This document shows, in pieces, positions 34,271 to 42,891 of a DNA stretch of 64,000 bases; the first letter of the stretch is position 1, and every line of letters begins with the position of its first letter. The notes under the pieces were generated by a model that ran no database searches, was not told where the DNA came from, and worked only from the letters and a program-made list of their open reading frames with translations. The position numbers were made by a program, and so were the translations under genes. The DNA lies in the NCBI RefSeq assembly GCF_031846275.1, contig NZ_JAVRIB010000006.1:1-64000 (forward strand), in the 5' to 3' direction. The stretch is from Spectribacter hydrogenoxidans (GTDB taxonomy: Bacteria; Pseudomonadota; Gammaproteobacteria; Nevskiales; Salinisphaeraceae).

Positions 34271-37200
34271 ATGGGTTTCGAGAAGTTGCTGATCGCCAAT
34301 CGCGGCGAGATTGCCATCCGTATCATGCGGGCGGCCGCCGAGATGGGCATTTCCACCGTGGGCATCTACGCCCGTGAGGACCGGTTCGCGCTGCACCGGT
34401 TCAAGGCTGACGAAAGCTACGTGGTGGGCGAGGGCGCCAAGCCGATCGCCGCCTACCTCGATATCCCCGACATCATTCGCATCGCCCGCCAGAGCGGGGC
34501 CGATGCCATCCATCCCGGCTATGGGTTCCTGTCCGAGAACGCGGATCTGGCGGAGGCCTGCACGCAAGCCGGCATTACGTTCGTGGGGCCGCCGGCCGAG
34601 GTGCTGCGGCGGCTGGGCGATAAGGTCTCCGCCCGGGCGGCGGCAGAAGCGGCGAAGGTTCCGGTGCTGCCGGCCTCGAAGGTTCTGCCCGAGGACATCG
34701 AAGCGGTGCGGCCGATTGCCGAGGAAATCGGCTATCCGGTAATGCTCAAGGCCAGCTGGGGCGGCGGCGGCCGCGGCATGCGCATGATCCACGAGCCGGA
34801 CGAGCTGGCCGGTGCGGTGGAGTCCGCCCGCCGTGAAGCCAAGGCCGCCTTCGGCAACGACGAGGGCTATCTGGAAAAGCTGGTGGTGCATGCCCGCCAT
34901 GTGGAAGTGCAGGTGCTGGCCGACGCCCACGGCAACGTCATGCACCTGTTCGAGCGCGACTGCACGGTGCAGCGCCGCCATCAGAAGGTGGCCGAGCGGG
35001 CACCGGCGCCGTACCTGAGCGAGCAGCAGCGACAGTCCCTGTGCGATTCGGCGCTGCGCCTGTGCCGCGAAGTGGGTTACGTAAACGCCGGCACGGTGGA
35101 ATTCCTGATGGACGCCGACACCGGCGAGTTCTACTTCATCGAGGTCAACCCCCGGATCCAGGTCGAGCACACGGTGACCGAGGAGGTCACCGGGGTGGAT
35201 ATCGTCAAGGCCCAGCTGCGCGTGGCGCAGGGCGCCCGCATCGGGGATCCGGCGGGCCATCTGCCCGATCCCGACCAGCTGCGCCTGGACGGCCATGCGC
35301 TGCAGTGCCGGGTCACCACCGAGGATCCGGAGAATGGCTTCGCCCCGGATTACGGGCGGCTCACCGTCTACCGCAGTCCGGCCGGCCTGGGCGTGCGGCT
35401 GGACGGGGGCACCGCCTATTCCGGGGCCGAGATCACCCCCTATTACGATTCCCTGCTGGTGAAAGTCACCACCTGGGCGCCCACGGTGGAGGAGGTGGTC
35501 ACCCGTATGGACCGGGTGCTGCGTGAATTCCGCATCCGCGGGCTGTCTACCAACCTGCAGTTCCTGGAGAACGTGATCGGCCATCCGACGTTCGCCCCGG
35601 CGGACTACACCACCGACTTCATCGATACCACGCCGGAGCTGTTCGAGTTCACACCCCGCCGTGACCGTGCCACCAAGCTGCTGCGCTTCATCGGCGACGT
35701 GGCGGTCAACGGCCATCCGCAGATGGCCGGCCGCACCCCGCCGCCGCGGCCGCTGCCGGCGCCGCGGCTGCCGGACGCGGACCTGCAGACGGAAATCCCG
35801 CGGGGTCTGCGCGATGAACTGCTGGAACGCGGCCCGGCCGGTTTCGGCCGATGGCTGCGCGAGCAGGACCGCGTGCTGCTCACCGATACCTCCATGCGCG
35901 ATGCCCACCAGTCGCTGTTTGCCACCCGGCTGCGCACCCGCGACATGCTCGAGATCGCCCCCTATTACGCGCGGATGGCGCCCGATCTGTTCTCGCTGGA
36001 GTGCTGGGGCGGGGCGACCTTCGACGTGGCCCTGCGTTTTCTGAGGGAAGACCCCTGGCTGCGGCTGGCGCGCATCCGCAAGGCGGTGCCAAACATCCCG
36101 CTGCAGATGCTGCTGCGGGCCTCGAATGCGGTGGGCTACACCAATTATCCCGACAACGTGGTGCGCTACTTCATCGAGCAGGCGGCGGCGACGGGGATCG
36201 ACATCTTCCGGGTATTCGATGCCCTCAACAACGTCGACAACATGCAGGTGGCCATGGCCGCGGTGATCGACGCCGGCGCCGTGTGCGAGGCCACCATCTG
36301 CTACTCGGGCGATCTGTGCGACCCGGGCGAGGACAAGTACACGCTGGCCTACTACGTGACCATGGCCCGCCAGCTGGAAGACGCCGGCGCGCACATCCTG
36401 GCGATCAAGGACATGGCCGGGGTGTGCAAGCCGGCGGCCATCGATCAGCTGGTGCGAGCCCTGCGCGAGGCCACCGATCTGCCGGTACATTTTCACACCC
36501 ACGACACCAGCGGCATTTCGGCCGCCAGCGTGCTGGCGGCGGTGGCCGCCGGGGCCGACGCGGTGGACGGGGCGCTGGATGCGCTGTCCGGCCTGACCTC
36601 GCAGCCCAACCTCGGTGCCATCGCTGCCGCGCTGGCCGGCGGCGACCGCGATCCGGGCGTGGATCGCACCGCCCTGCGCCAGCTATCCGACTACTGGGAA
36701 GGGGTACGCCGCTATTACGCCCCGTTTGAATCGGGCGTGCGCTCGGGTACCGCGGATGTCTACCGTCATGCCATGCCCGGCGGGCAGTACAGCAACCTGC
36801 GCGAACAGGCCCGGTCCATGGGGCTGACCCGCCAGTGGCCGGAAGTGGCCCAGGCCTATGCCGACGTGAACCGTCTGTTCGGCAATATCGTCAAGGTTAC
36901 CCCCACCTCCAAGGTGGTGGGGGACATGGCCCTGTACATGGTCGCTCAAGGGCTGACGCCGGAGCAGGTGGTCGACCCCGACCATGAAGTGGACTTCCCG
37001 GACTCGGTGGTGTCGTTCTTTCGCGGCGAGCTGGGCACGCCGGTCGGGGGATTTCCCGAGGCGCTGCAGCGCAAGGTCCTGCGCGGGGAAGCCCCCATCG
37101 AGGGGCGCCCCGGCGCCAGCCTGGAGCCGGCGGATCTCGACGCGATCCGGGCCGAGGCCGAAGCCGAGATCGGCGGCGAGGTCAGCGCCACCGACCTGGC

Positions 37201-37714
37201 CTCCTATCTGATGTACCCGAAGGTGTTCGTCGAGTTCGCCGATCACCGCAGCCGTTTTGGCGAGGTCAGTCGTCTGCCCACCCCCGTGTTCTTCTACGGG
37301 CTGGCGGAACAGGAAGAGATCAATGTCGACATCGAGACTGGCAAGACGCTGGTGATCAGCCTGCAGGGCCGGGCGGAGGACGAGGACGAGGGGCACACCA
37401 AGCTGTTCTACGAGCTGAACGGTCAGCCGCGGATGATTCGGGTTGCCCACGAAGGCAGCGAAGCCGCCGCCAGCCGGCCCCGGGCCGACCCCGACAACCC
37501 CGACCACCTTGGCGCCCCGATTCCGGGCATGGTGGTCCAGGTGGCGGTACAGGAAGGACAGGCGGTGAAGAAGAACGAATCGCTGCTTTCGCTGGAGGCG
37601 ATGAAGATGGAAACTGGGGTCGCCTCGCCCCGGGACGGCAAAGTCATCCGGATTCACGTCAAATCCGGCGAAACCGTGGCCGCCCGCGACCTGTTGATTG
37701 AGGTCGGGGACTGA
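34271..37714 (+). CDS. pyc: Pyruvate carboxylase
   Basis: 1147 residues with all parts of the single-chain enzyme: biotin carboxylase with ATP-grasp (about 1-450; GEIAIRIMRAA, KASWGGGGRGMR, EVNPRIQVEHTVTE), carboxyltransferase of the DRE-TIM/HMGL type (about 530-800; DTSMRDAHQSLFATRLRT, VHFHTHDTSG), the conserved PYC domain and a biotinyl domain whose LEAMKMET holds the biotin lysine (Lys1112). Makes oxaloacetate from pyruvate, CO2 and ATP, an anaplerotic step that would also feed the methylcitrate synthase. Followed by a strong hairpin. Confidence 0.93.
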   Translation: MGFEKLLIANRGEIAIRIMRAAAEMGISTVGIYAREDRFALHRFKADESYVVGEGAKPIAAYLDIPDIIRIARQSGADAIHPGYGFLSENADLAEACTQAGITFVGPPAEVLRRLGDKVSARAAAEAAKVPVLPASKVLPEDIEAVRPIAEEIGYPVMLKASWGGGGRGMRMIHEPDELAGAVESARREAKAAFGNDEGYLEKLVVHARHVEVQVLADAHGNVMHLFERDCTVQRRHQKVAERAPAPYLSEQQRQSLCDSALRLCREVGYVNAGTVEFLMDADTGEFYFIEVNPRIQVEHTVTEEVTGVDIVKAQLRVAQGARIGDPAGHLPDPDQLRLDGHALQCRVTTEDPENGFAPDYGRLTVYRSPAGLGVRLDGGTAYSGAEITPYYDSLLVKVTTWAPTVEEVVTRMDRVLREFRIRGLSTNLQFLENVIGHPTFAPADYTTDFIDTTPELFEFTPRRDRATKLLRFIGDVAVNGHPQMAGRTPPPRPLPAPRLPDADLQTEIPRGLRDELLERGPAGFGRWLREQDRVLLTDTSMRDAHQSLFATRLRTRDMLEIAPYYARMAPDLFSLECWGGATFDVALRFLREDPWLRLARIRKAVPNIPLQMLLRASNAVGYTNYPDNVVRYFIEQAAATGIDIFRVFDALNNVDNMQVAMAAVIDAGAVCEATICYSGDLCDPGEDKYTLAYYVTMARQLEDAGAHILAIKDMAGVCKPAAIDQLVRALREATDLPVHFHTHDTSGISAASVLAAVAAGADAVDGALDALSGLTSQPNLGAIAAALAGGDRDPGVDRTALRQLSDYWEGVRRYYAPFESGVRSGTADVYRHAMPGGQYSNLREQARSMGLTRQWPEVAQAYADVNRLFGNIVKVTPTSKVVGDMALYMVAQGLTPEQVVDPDHEVDFPDSVVSFFRGELGTPVGGFPEALQRKVLRGEAPIEGRPGASLEPADLDAIRAEAEAEIGGEVSATDLASYLMYPKVFVEFADHRSRFGEVSRLPTPVFFYGLAEQEEINVDIETGKTLVISLQGRAEDEDEGHTKLFYELNGQPRMIRVAHEGSEAAASRPRADPDNPDHLGAPIPGMVVQVAVQEGQAVKKNESLLSLEAMKMETGVASPRDGKVIRIHVKSGETVAARDLLIEVGD

Positions 37715-37721
37715 CGTCGTG

Positions 37722-37747
37722 GCCCGGCCCCGAAGAGGGGGCCGGGC
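37722..37747. terminator. Strong GC hairpin between pyc and hsp20
   Basis: GCCCGGCCCC, loop GAAGAG, GGGGCCGGGC: ten perfect G-C pairs, 8 bases after the pyc stop and 38 bases beyond the end of the convergent hsp20 gene. No T-tract follows, so it may terminate with help or protect the 3' end. Confidence 0.6.
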
Positions 37748-37784
37748 GTTGACCGCTGCAATTCCCGCCGTGTGGCCGGCGCCC

Positions 37785-38186
37785 TCAGTTCTGGACGGTA
37801 ATCCGGCGTGGCTGGGTATCGGCCCGCTTGTCGATAGTTACCCGCAGGACGCCCTGGTCCACGCGGGCGGTCACGCTGTCGGTGTCCGCGCTGTCGGGCA
37901 GCGCCAGCTGGCGTTCGAAGGTGCCCACCCGGCGTTCGCGGCGGCGGATCTCACCGGTATCCGACGTGGGTTTGCGCTCGCCGGAGATCGTCAGGATGCC
38001 TTTCTCCAGATTCAGGTCGATGTCGTCCCCGGCCATGCCGGGCACATCCACCATGATTTCGTAACCATTGGCGGTTTCGGTGATGTCTACCGGTGGCGTC
38101 CAGGCCTGCGGCCGTTCGTCGTGGCGGGCAAGGCCCGCGAAAGCCGGATGGAAAACGGGGCTGTAGAAACGATGCTGCAAGCTCAT
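37785..38186 (-). CDS. Small heat-shock protein (Hsp20/alpha-crystallin)
   Basis: 133 residues: short N-terminal arm (SLQHRFYSPVFHPAF), then the alpha-crystallin domain from about 40 (WTPPVDITETANGYEIMVDVPGM) to 125, with the conserved GVLRVTI (about 114-120) and a short tail. An ATP-independent holdase chaperone. The start at 38186 follows a perfect AGGAGG; two upstream Met codons are part of the leader. It is preceded by a near-consensus sigma32 promoter at 38227-38254. Confidence 0.88.
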   Translation of the reverse strand: MSLQHRFYSPVFHPAFAGLARHDERPQAWTPPVDITETANGYEIMVDVPGMAGDDIDLNLEKGILTISGERKPTSDTGEIRRRERRVGTFERQLALPDSADTDSVTARVDQGVLRVTIDKRADTQPRRITVQN

Positions 38187-38226
38187 GATCAATCCTCCTG
38201 ACATGCTGACTTGTGCGATGACAGGA

Positions 38227-38254
38227 AGATGCGGGCTGGCCCGGGGCTTTCAAG
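38227..38254 (-). promoter_or_regulatory. Sigma32 (heat-shock) promoter of hsp20
   Basis: Read on the minus strand: CTTGAAA (38254-38248, a perfect heat-shock -35), 13-base spacer, CCGCATCT (38234-38227, against CCCCATnT, one mismatch). Transcription would start near 38220 and place the AGGAGG ribosome site in a leader of about 34 bases. Confidence 0.75.
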
Positions 38255-38255
38255 G

Positions 38256-38284
38256 TGGGCAGGGCCGGTCCGGGTCTTTATAGT
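38256..38284 (+). promoter_or_regulatory. Candidate sigma70 promoter of the glutaryl-CoA dehydrogenase gene
   Basis: TGGGCA (4 of 6), 17-base spacer, TATAGT (5 of 6). Start expected about 38291, some 23 bases before ATG 38314. Lies back to back with the heat-shock promoter. Confidence 0.45.
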
Positions 38285-38313
38285 GCGTGGACGATCAGGA
38301 ACGATGGCTTGTC

Positions 38314-39492
38314 ATGACCGGAAAACCGAGTTTCAACTGGGCGGACCCCTTGGGCCTCGAAGGCCAACTGACCGAGGATGAGCGCGCGGTGCGCGATGCC
38401 GTGCGCAGCTACGCCCAGGGCCAGCTGGCCCCCCGCGCGACCATGGCCTTCCGCGAGGGCCGCTTCGATCCGGGTATCTACCCGGAGATGGGTGAGCTGG
38501 GGATGCTGGGCACCACCCTCCAGGGTTACGGGTGTCCGGGGCTGTCGCATGTGACCTATGGATTGACCGCCTTCGAACTGGAGGCGGCGGATGCCGGCTA
38601 CCGCTCGGCGCTGTCGGTGCAGTCCAGCCTGGTGATGTATCCGATCCACACCTACGGCAATGAGGCCCAGCGGGAGCAGTATCTGCCACGCCTGGCGTCC
38701 GGGGAACTGATCGGCGCTTTCGGCCTGACCGAGCCCGATCACGGGTCCGACCCCGGCGGCATGACCACCCGCGCCAGACGCGACGGCGACGACTGGTTGC
38801 TGTCCGGCACCAAGACCTGGATCACCAACGCCCCGATCGCCGGCGTGTTCGTGATCTGGGCCAAGGACGACGATGGCGTGATCCGTGGCTTCGTGCTGGA
38901 GCGCGACATGCCCGGCCTGGAAACCAGCACCATCGAGGGCAAGTTCAGCATGCGGGCCTCGGCAACCGGCATGATGCACATGGACGGCGTGCGCGTGCCC
39001 GACAGCCAGCGACTGGCCGGTGTCGAGGGGCTGAAGGGACCGTTCGGCTGCCTCAACAAGGCTCGCTACGGCATTTCCTGGGGCGCGATGGGGGCGGCCA
39101 CCGCCTGCTGGCACGCCGCCCGCGAGTACGTGCTGGAACGCAAGCAGTTCGGCCGGCCGCTGGCCGCCAACCAGCTGATCCAGAAGAAACTGGCGGACAT
39201 GCAGACCGAAATTGCCCTGTCGCTGAATGCCTCGCTGCAGCTGGGACGACTGTTCGACGCCGGCCGGGCAACCCCGGAAATGGTGTCCCTGATGAAGCGC
39301 AACGCCACCGGCAAGGCACTGGACATCGCCCGCGCCGCCCGCGATATGCACGGTGGCAACGGGATTGTCGATGAATACGCGGTGATCCGGCACATGCTCA
39401 ATCTGGAGACCGTGAACACCTACGAAGGCACCCACGATATCCACGCGCTGATCCTCGGCCGGTCTCAGACGGGCATCCAGGCCTTTTTCTGA
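38314..39492 (+). CDS. gcdH: Glutaryl-CoA dehydrogenase
   Basis: 392 residues, acyl-CoA dehydrogenase fold. The text follows glutaryl-CoA dehydrogenases closely: FNWADPLGLEGQLTEDER at the start, GYRSALSVQSSLVM, FGLTEPDHGSDPGGM (FAD and substrate loop), RYGISWGAMGAA, and the catalytic Glu in NTYEGTHDIHALILGR near the end. Converts glutaryl-CoA to crotonyl-CoA in lysine and aromatic breakdown. ATG 38314 is chosen over a GTG at 38287 because it matches the family's start. No companion CoA transferase is adjacent. Confidence 0.9.
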   Translation: MTGKPSFNWADPLGLEGQLTEDERAVRDAVRSYAQGQLAPRATMAFREGRFDPGIYPEMGELGMLGTTLQGYGCPGLSHVTYGLTAFELEAADAGYRSALSVQSSLVMYPIHTYGNEAQREQYLPRLASGELIGAFGLTEPDHGSDPGGMTTRARRDGDDWLLSGTKTWITNAPIAGVFVIWAKDDDGVIRGFVLERDMPGLETSTIEGKFSMRASATGMMHMDGVRVPDSQRLAGVEGLKGPFGCLNKARYGISWGAMGAATACWHAAREYVLERKQFGRPLAANQLIQKKLADMQTEIALSLNASLQLGRLFDAGRATPEMVSLMKRNATGKALDIARAARDMHGGNGIVDEYAVIRHMLNLETVNTYEGTHDIHALILGRSQTGIQAFF

Positions 39493-39540
39493 TCCGCGTC
39501 GCCAACGCCGCCGGTCGGGGCACCTGACCGGCCGATCGCA

Positions 39541-41406
39541 ATGCACGAATCCGAGATTTCGTTTGTTCCGCTGCTGGTGGTAGTGGCGCTGGGCTTTCTG
39601 GTGCCGCTGGCGCTGTCGCCCGTGCGCCGCTTCGGCATTCCGGTAATCGTGGGCGAGATCGTGGCCGGCATCATTGTCGGCCAGAGCGGGCTGGGGCTGG
39701 TGGAATCCGGGCGCGTGCTGGAAGTGCTGTCTGCCTTCGGCTTCGCTTATCTGATGTTCCTCTCCGGTCTGGAGATGGATTTCTCCCAGATCCCCCGTCA
39801 GCGTTCGCTGCAGGCCAGCAGCCGGCTGGCGCGACTGGTGCGCAATCCTTTCGCGCTGGGCGGTCTGATGTTCGCCCTGACCGCGCTCTGTTCCGTGGTG
39901 GCCGGGTTCTATCTGCGCCATCTCGGTGTGGTCGACAGCCCCTGGCTGATGGCGATGATCCTGTCCACCACGTCGCTGGGCGTGGTGGCGCCGGTCCTCA
40001 AGGAGCGAGGGCTGCTGGCCGAGCGCTACGGCCAGACCATCCTGGTGTGCGCGCTGATCGCGGATTTCGTCACCGTGCTGCTGATCAGCACCTATGTGCT
40101 GTTCCAGAGCGAGGGCCTGAGCCTGGAAATGTTTGTGGTGCTGATCCTGGTGATGGTTTTCCTTATCGCCTACCAGTTGGCCGCCCGCTTCCGCGAGCAT
40201 GTGCCGGCCCAGGACCTGATGCGGATGCTGTCCACTGCCACCGCGCAGATCCAGGTGCGAGGGTCGCTGGCGGTGGCGCTGGTATTCATCGCGCTGGCGG
40301 AAAGCCTCGGCGCGGAGAACATTCTCGGTGCCTTCCTGGCCGGGGTGATCATCTCGCTGCTGTCGGGCAGTCACAGCTCGGTGCTGCGCGAGAAGCTGGA
40401 TGCCATCGGCTACGGCTTCTTCATCCCGGTTTTCTTCATCATGGTGGGGGTGCAGTTCGATCTGCCCGCGCTGCTGGCCTCCGGCTCCGGACTGCAACTG
40501 GTGGCGGTACTGGTGGCGATTGCGCTGGCGGTCAAGCTGATCGGCGGTCTGGTGTTCCGGCTGGCCTATTCCTGGCGCCAGACGCTGGCCGCCAGCACCC
40601 TGCTCAGCGCCCGCCTGTCGCTGATCATCGCGGTAGCCACCATCGGCCGGGAGATCGGTGCCATCACCCCGGCGCTGGAAGCGGCCATCATCCTGGTAGC
40701 CATCGTCACCTGTCTGCTATCGCCGATGCTGTTCAATCGCCTGCTGCCACCGGGGCCACGGCCGCGCGACCATATTCTGGTGGCTGGCGCCGGTGCTGAT
40801 GCGCGGGCACTGGTGGCACGTCTGCGCGCGCTGGAACTGGACGTGGAGGCCGTTGCCCTGCGGGAGGCCCACGCGGAAGACGAAGCCAAGGGCGATACCT
40901 CGTCGGCGCGTCTGGCGAGGCTGAGCGAGGCCGGTATCGACGAGGCCGGCATCGTGGTCGCCATGGCCGAGTACGACGAAGATAGCCAGTACGTATGCCG
41001 CCTGGCCCGCGACATCCATTCGGTCCATAACGTGGTGGCCTGGGTACGGGACCCGGCGCACAACCGCCGTTTTCTGGATGCCGGCGCCCAGGTGATCAAC
41101 CCCAGTACATCCAAACTGCTGATGCTGGAAAGCCTGATTCTGAGCGGTGAGGCCCGCACGCTCAGCCCGGATCAGGCGCTGAGCCAGGACGTGCGGGTGG
41201 TGAAGCTGCGCAACCGCTGGCTGCGGGACCAGAAGCTCCGCGATATCGGCCTGCCGGATGGCGTGAGCGTGCTGCGCATCGAGCGCGGCGGGGAGGTGCT
41301 GATCCCCGGGCTGGACAGCAGCACCCGTGCCAACGACGTTTTCACGCTGGCCGGGGACGCCGGTCTGGTCGACGAGGTTGCCCGCCGGCTGGCCCGACCC
41401 TGGTAA
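39541..41406 (+). CDS. CPA2-type monovalent cation:proton antiporter with TrkA domains
   Basis: 621 residues: about twelve membrane helices (1-400), including GIPVIVGEIVAGIIVG and GFAYLMFLSGLEMDF, then a TrkA-N-like Rossmann domain (about 412-525; its nucleotide loop reads GAGADA, lacking the last Gly of GxGxxG) and a TrkA-C domain (about 535-615). Built like KefB/KefC but without a clear glutathione site. Probably exchanges K+ or Na+ for protons. Starts 48 bases after gcdH. Confidence 0.85.
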   Translation: MHESEISFVPLLVVVALGFLVPLALSPVRRFGIPVIVGEIVAGIIVGQSGLGLVESGRVLEVLSAFGFAYLMFLSGLEMDFSQIPRQRSLQASSRLARLVRNPFALGGLMFALTALCSVVAGFYLRHLGVVDSPWLMAMILSTTSLGVVAPVLKERGLLAERYGQTILVCALIADFVTVLLISTYVLFQSEGLSLEMFVVLILVMVFLIAYQLAARFREHVPAQDLMRMLSTATAQIQVRGSLAVALVFIALAESLGAENILGAFLAGVIISLLSGSHSSVLREKLDAIGYGFFIPVFFIMVGVQFDLPALLASGSGLQLVAVLVAIALAVKLIGGLVFRLAYSWRQTLAASTLLSARLSLIIAVATIGREIGAITPALEAAIILVAIVTCLLSPMLFNRLLPPGPRPRDHILVAGAGADARALVARLRALELDVEAVALREAHAEDEAKGDTSSARLARLSEAGIDEAGIVVAMAEYDEDSQYVCRLARDIHSVHNVVAWVRDPAHNRRFLDAGAQVINPSTSKLLMLESLILSGEARTLSPDQALSQDVRVVKLRNRWLRDQKLRDIGLPDGVSVLRIERGGEVLIPGLDSSTRANDVFTLAGDAGLVDEVARRLARPW

Positions 41407-41455
41407 TCGGTAAACCGGGTCTCGCTTCTGCTTGGCGCAAGCCGCGCAGGTAGCG

Positions 41456-41911
41456 TCAGTCCAGCAGTTGCGACACCACCTTGCTGCCGGCCTTGGTGGC
41501 CGCCGGGCCGAGTGCCTGTCCGGCGGCGCGGCGCAGTGCCGGGCTGCTCGCTACCAGCAGGCCGGCGATGCCGCCCGCCACCAGCACGGCCCGTGGATGG
41601 GCCCGGGCCCATTCGAGCACCTCCTCGGTCCTGTATGCCGGCAGGCTGTCGCCAGCCGTGGATGGGGCTTCCTCGGCGGTTGGCGGTGCTGGCGGCGTCA
41701 CCTGCCGGTGCAGCCAGGCACTCAGACCCGCCGCGACCAGAAGCAGGCCGATGCCGGTAGTCAGGGCTGCCAGCGGCTGTCCCCATTGCGGGGCCAGCCA
41801 GGCATAGCAGCCCCAGGCGCAGGCGAGCAGACCCGCCAGCCCCAGCAGCAGGGGTAGCCAGACCGCGGCGTTCAGTCCGAACACCCCGGCCAGCTTCGCC
41901 TTTATATTCAC
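41456..41911 (-). CDS. Membrane protein in a stress-gene cluster
   Basis: 151 residues: two N-terminal membrane helices (about 14-34 and 47-66), a Pro/Ala-rich linker, then EVLEWARAHPRAVLVAGGIAGLL and a basic C-terminal tail. GTG start overlaps the stop of the DUF883 gene (GTGA), which suggests it works with that membrane-anchored protein, as YqjE goes with YqjD. Family not certain. Confidence 0.6.
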   Translation of the reverse strand: MNIKAKLAGVFGLNAAVWLPLLLGLAGLLACAWGCYAWLAPQWGQPLAALTTGIGLLLVAAGLSAWLHRQVTPPAPPTAEEAPSTAGDSLPAYRTEEVLEWARAHPRAVLVAGGIAGLLVASSPALRRAAGQALGPAATKAGSKVVSQLLD

Positions 41912-42183
41912 CGGTCCAGTAGCTTGCCGAGCAGGAAGCCGACGCCGAACGCCGCCGCCACGCTGGTCAGCGGCCGTGCTGCCACTTCGGCTTCCAGGCC
42001 GCGGGTGGCCTCGCGCGCCCGGTCCTGAAACTGTGCCGCCGATGCTCGCGCGGCGTCCGCGCCGGCACCGAGTTCATCGCGCAGGTTGTTCTTGAGCGAT
42101 TCGGTGAGCTGGGAGAAATCCTGGCGCAGGGTCTGGAGATCGTCCTTGAGTGCCTGGACTTCGTCGCTGTTCTGAGCCGCCAT
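41908..42183 (-). CDS. DUF883 (ElaB/YqjD-like) protein
   Basis: 91 residues: a long charged helix with heptad pattern (EVQALKDDLQTLRQDFSQLTESLKN, further AREATRGLEAEV), then a C-terminal membrane helix (TSVAAAFGVGFLLGKLL). This is the plan of YqjD/ElaB, inner-membrane proteins that can bind ribosomes in stationary phase. AAGGAG ribosome site. Middle gene of a cluster of small stress genes. Confidence 0.8.
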   Translation of the reverse strand: MAAQNSDEVQALKDDLQTLRQDFSQLTESLKNNLRDELGAGADAARASAAQFQDRAREATRGLEAEVAARPLTSVAAAFGVGFLLGKLLDR

Positions 42184-42236
42184 GCAGGTCTCCTTGTCGT
42201 CGGGTTTGCGGGGTGAGGCCGGCGCGGTTGCCGGCG

Positions 42237-42422
42237 CTACTTGTCGAAGGTGTCGCGCAGCTTGTCCTTGCCCTCGCCGTACTTGTTCTGCACCTTGCCC
42301 TCGGTGCGGGTGGCCTTGCCTTCGGCCTCGGTCTGCTCGTCGCCCGTGAGCTTGCCCACGGTTTCCTTGATCGAGCCCTTGACCTTCTTGGCGGTGCCTT
42401 TGAGGCGGTCCTTGTCCGGCAT
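42237..42422 (-). CDS. CsbD-family stress protein
   Basis: 61 residues, Lys/Glu/Gly-rich and without cysteine, with DRLKGTAKKVKGSIKE and TGDEQTEAEGKATRTEGKVQ, the CsbD signature. General stress proteins of unknown mechanism, often induced in stationary phase. Between the YeaQ-like and DUF883 genes on the same strand. Confidence 0.85.
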   Translation of the reverse strand: MPDKDRLKGTAKKVKGSIKETVGKLTGDEQTEAEGKATRTEGKVQNKYGEGKDKLRDTFDK

Positions 42423-42485
42423 GCGTATGCTCCTTTGTCGTCAATGCCGCCAGCGGCGGCGAAATACGCCCACCCGCCCGGCGGA

Positions 42486-42749
42486 TCAGGCGCGAATCAG
42501 GCGGTGGTAGATCGACACCGCCAGCAGGGCGCCGACCACGGCCACCCCGATGCTGTAAACGCCGAAACCGGGTACACCCTCGCCTTCGGCCGCGTTGAGT
42601 GCGAGCACGCTGGCGCCGGACGCGATGACGCCGGCAATGGCGCCGATCACGCCGAGCGCGATATCCAGCAACGGCCCGCGGCCGCCCGCCAGAATGCTCG
42701 CGATGAAGCCGGCCAGAAGGCCGACCCCCATACCCATCAGAGTGGACAT
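42486..42749 (-). CDS. GlsB/YeaQ/YmgE-family stress membrane protein
   Basis: 87 residues with three hydrophobic helices. GVGLLAGFIASILAGGRGPLLDIALGVIGAIAG is the family pattern (transglycosylase-associated protein family). The start at 42749 follows GGGGGACAGG; nine more residues upstream are in frame but less likely. First gene of the small stress cluster 41456-42749. Confidence 0.8.
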   Translation of the reverse strand: MSTLMGMGVGLLAGFIASILAGGRGPLLDIALGVIGAIAGVIASGASVLALNAAEGEGVPGFGVYSIGVAVVGALLAVSIYHRLIRA

Positions 42750-42891
42750 GCCTGTCCCCCGAGTGTTCCCGTGCATGAAGATGACCGGCTGCCGTGCACG
42801 GCAACGCGATCGCCACTTGCGTCATGCAGGGTGGGCACCGATCGGTGACAGGGGAAGAGCCATTCGAACCAGAACGGCTGGTATGAAAATA

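Noticed and set aside
38278..40497. 739-codon minus-strand frame opposite gcdH and the antiporter
   Set aside because: His/Gln-rich low-complexity text typical of antisense frames; both plus-strand genes are certain.
42184..42825. Extension of the DUF883 frame upstream through CsbD
   Set aside because: His/Arg/Gly-rich shadow text; the ATG at 42183 has AAGGAG and gives a normal YqjD-like protein.
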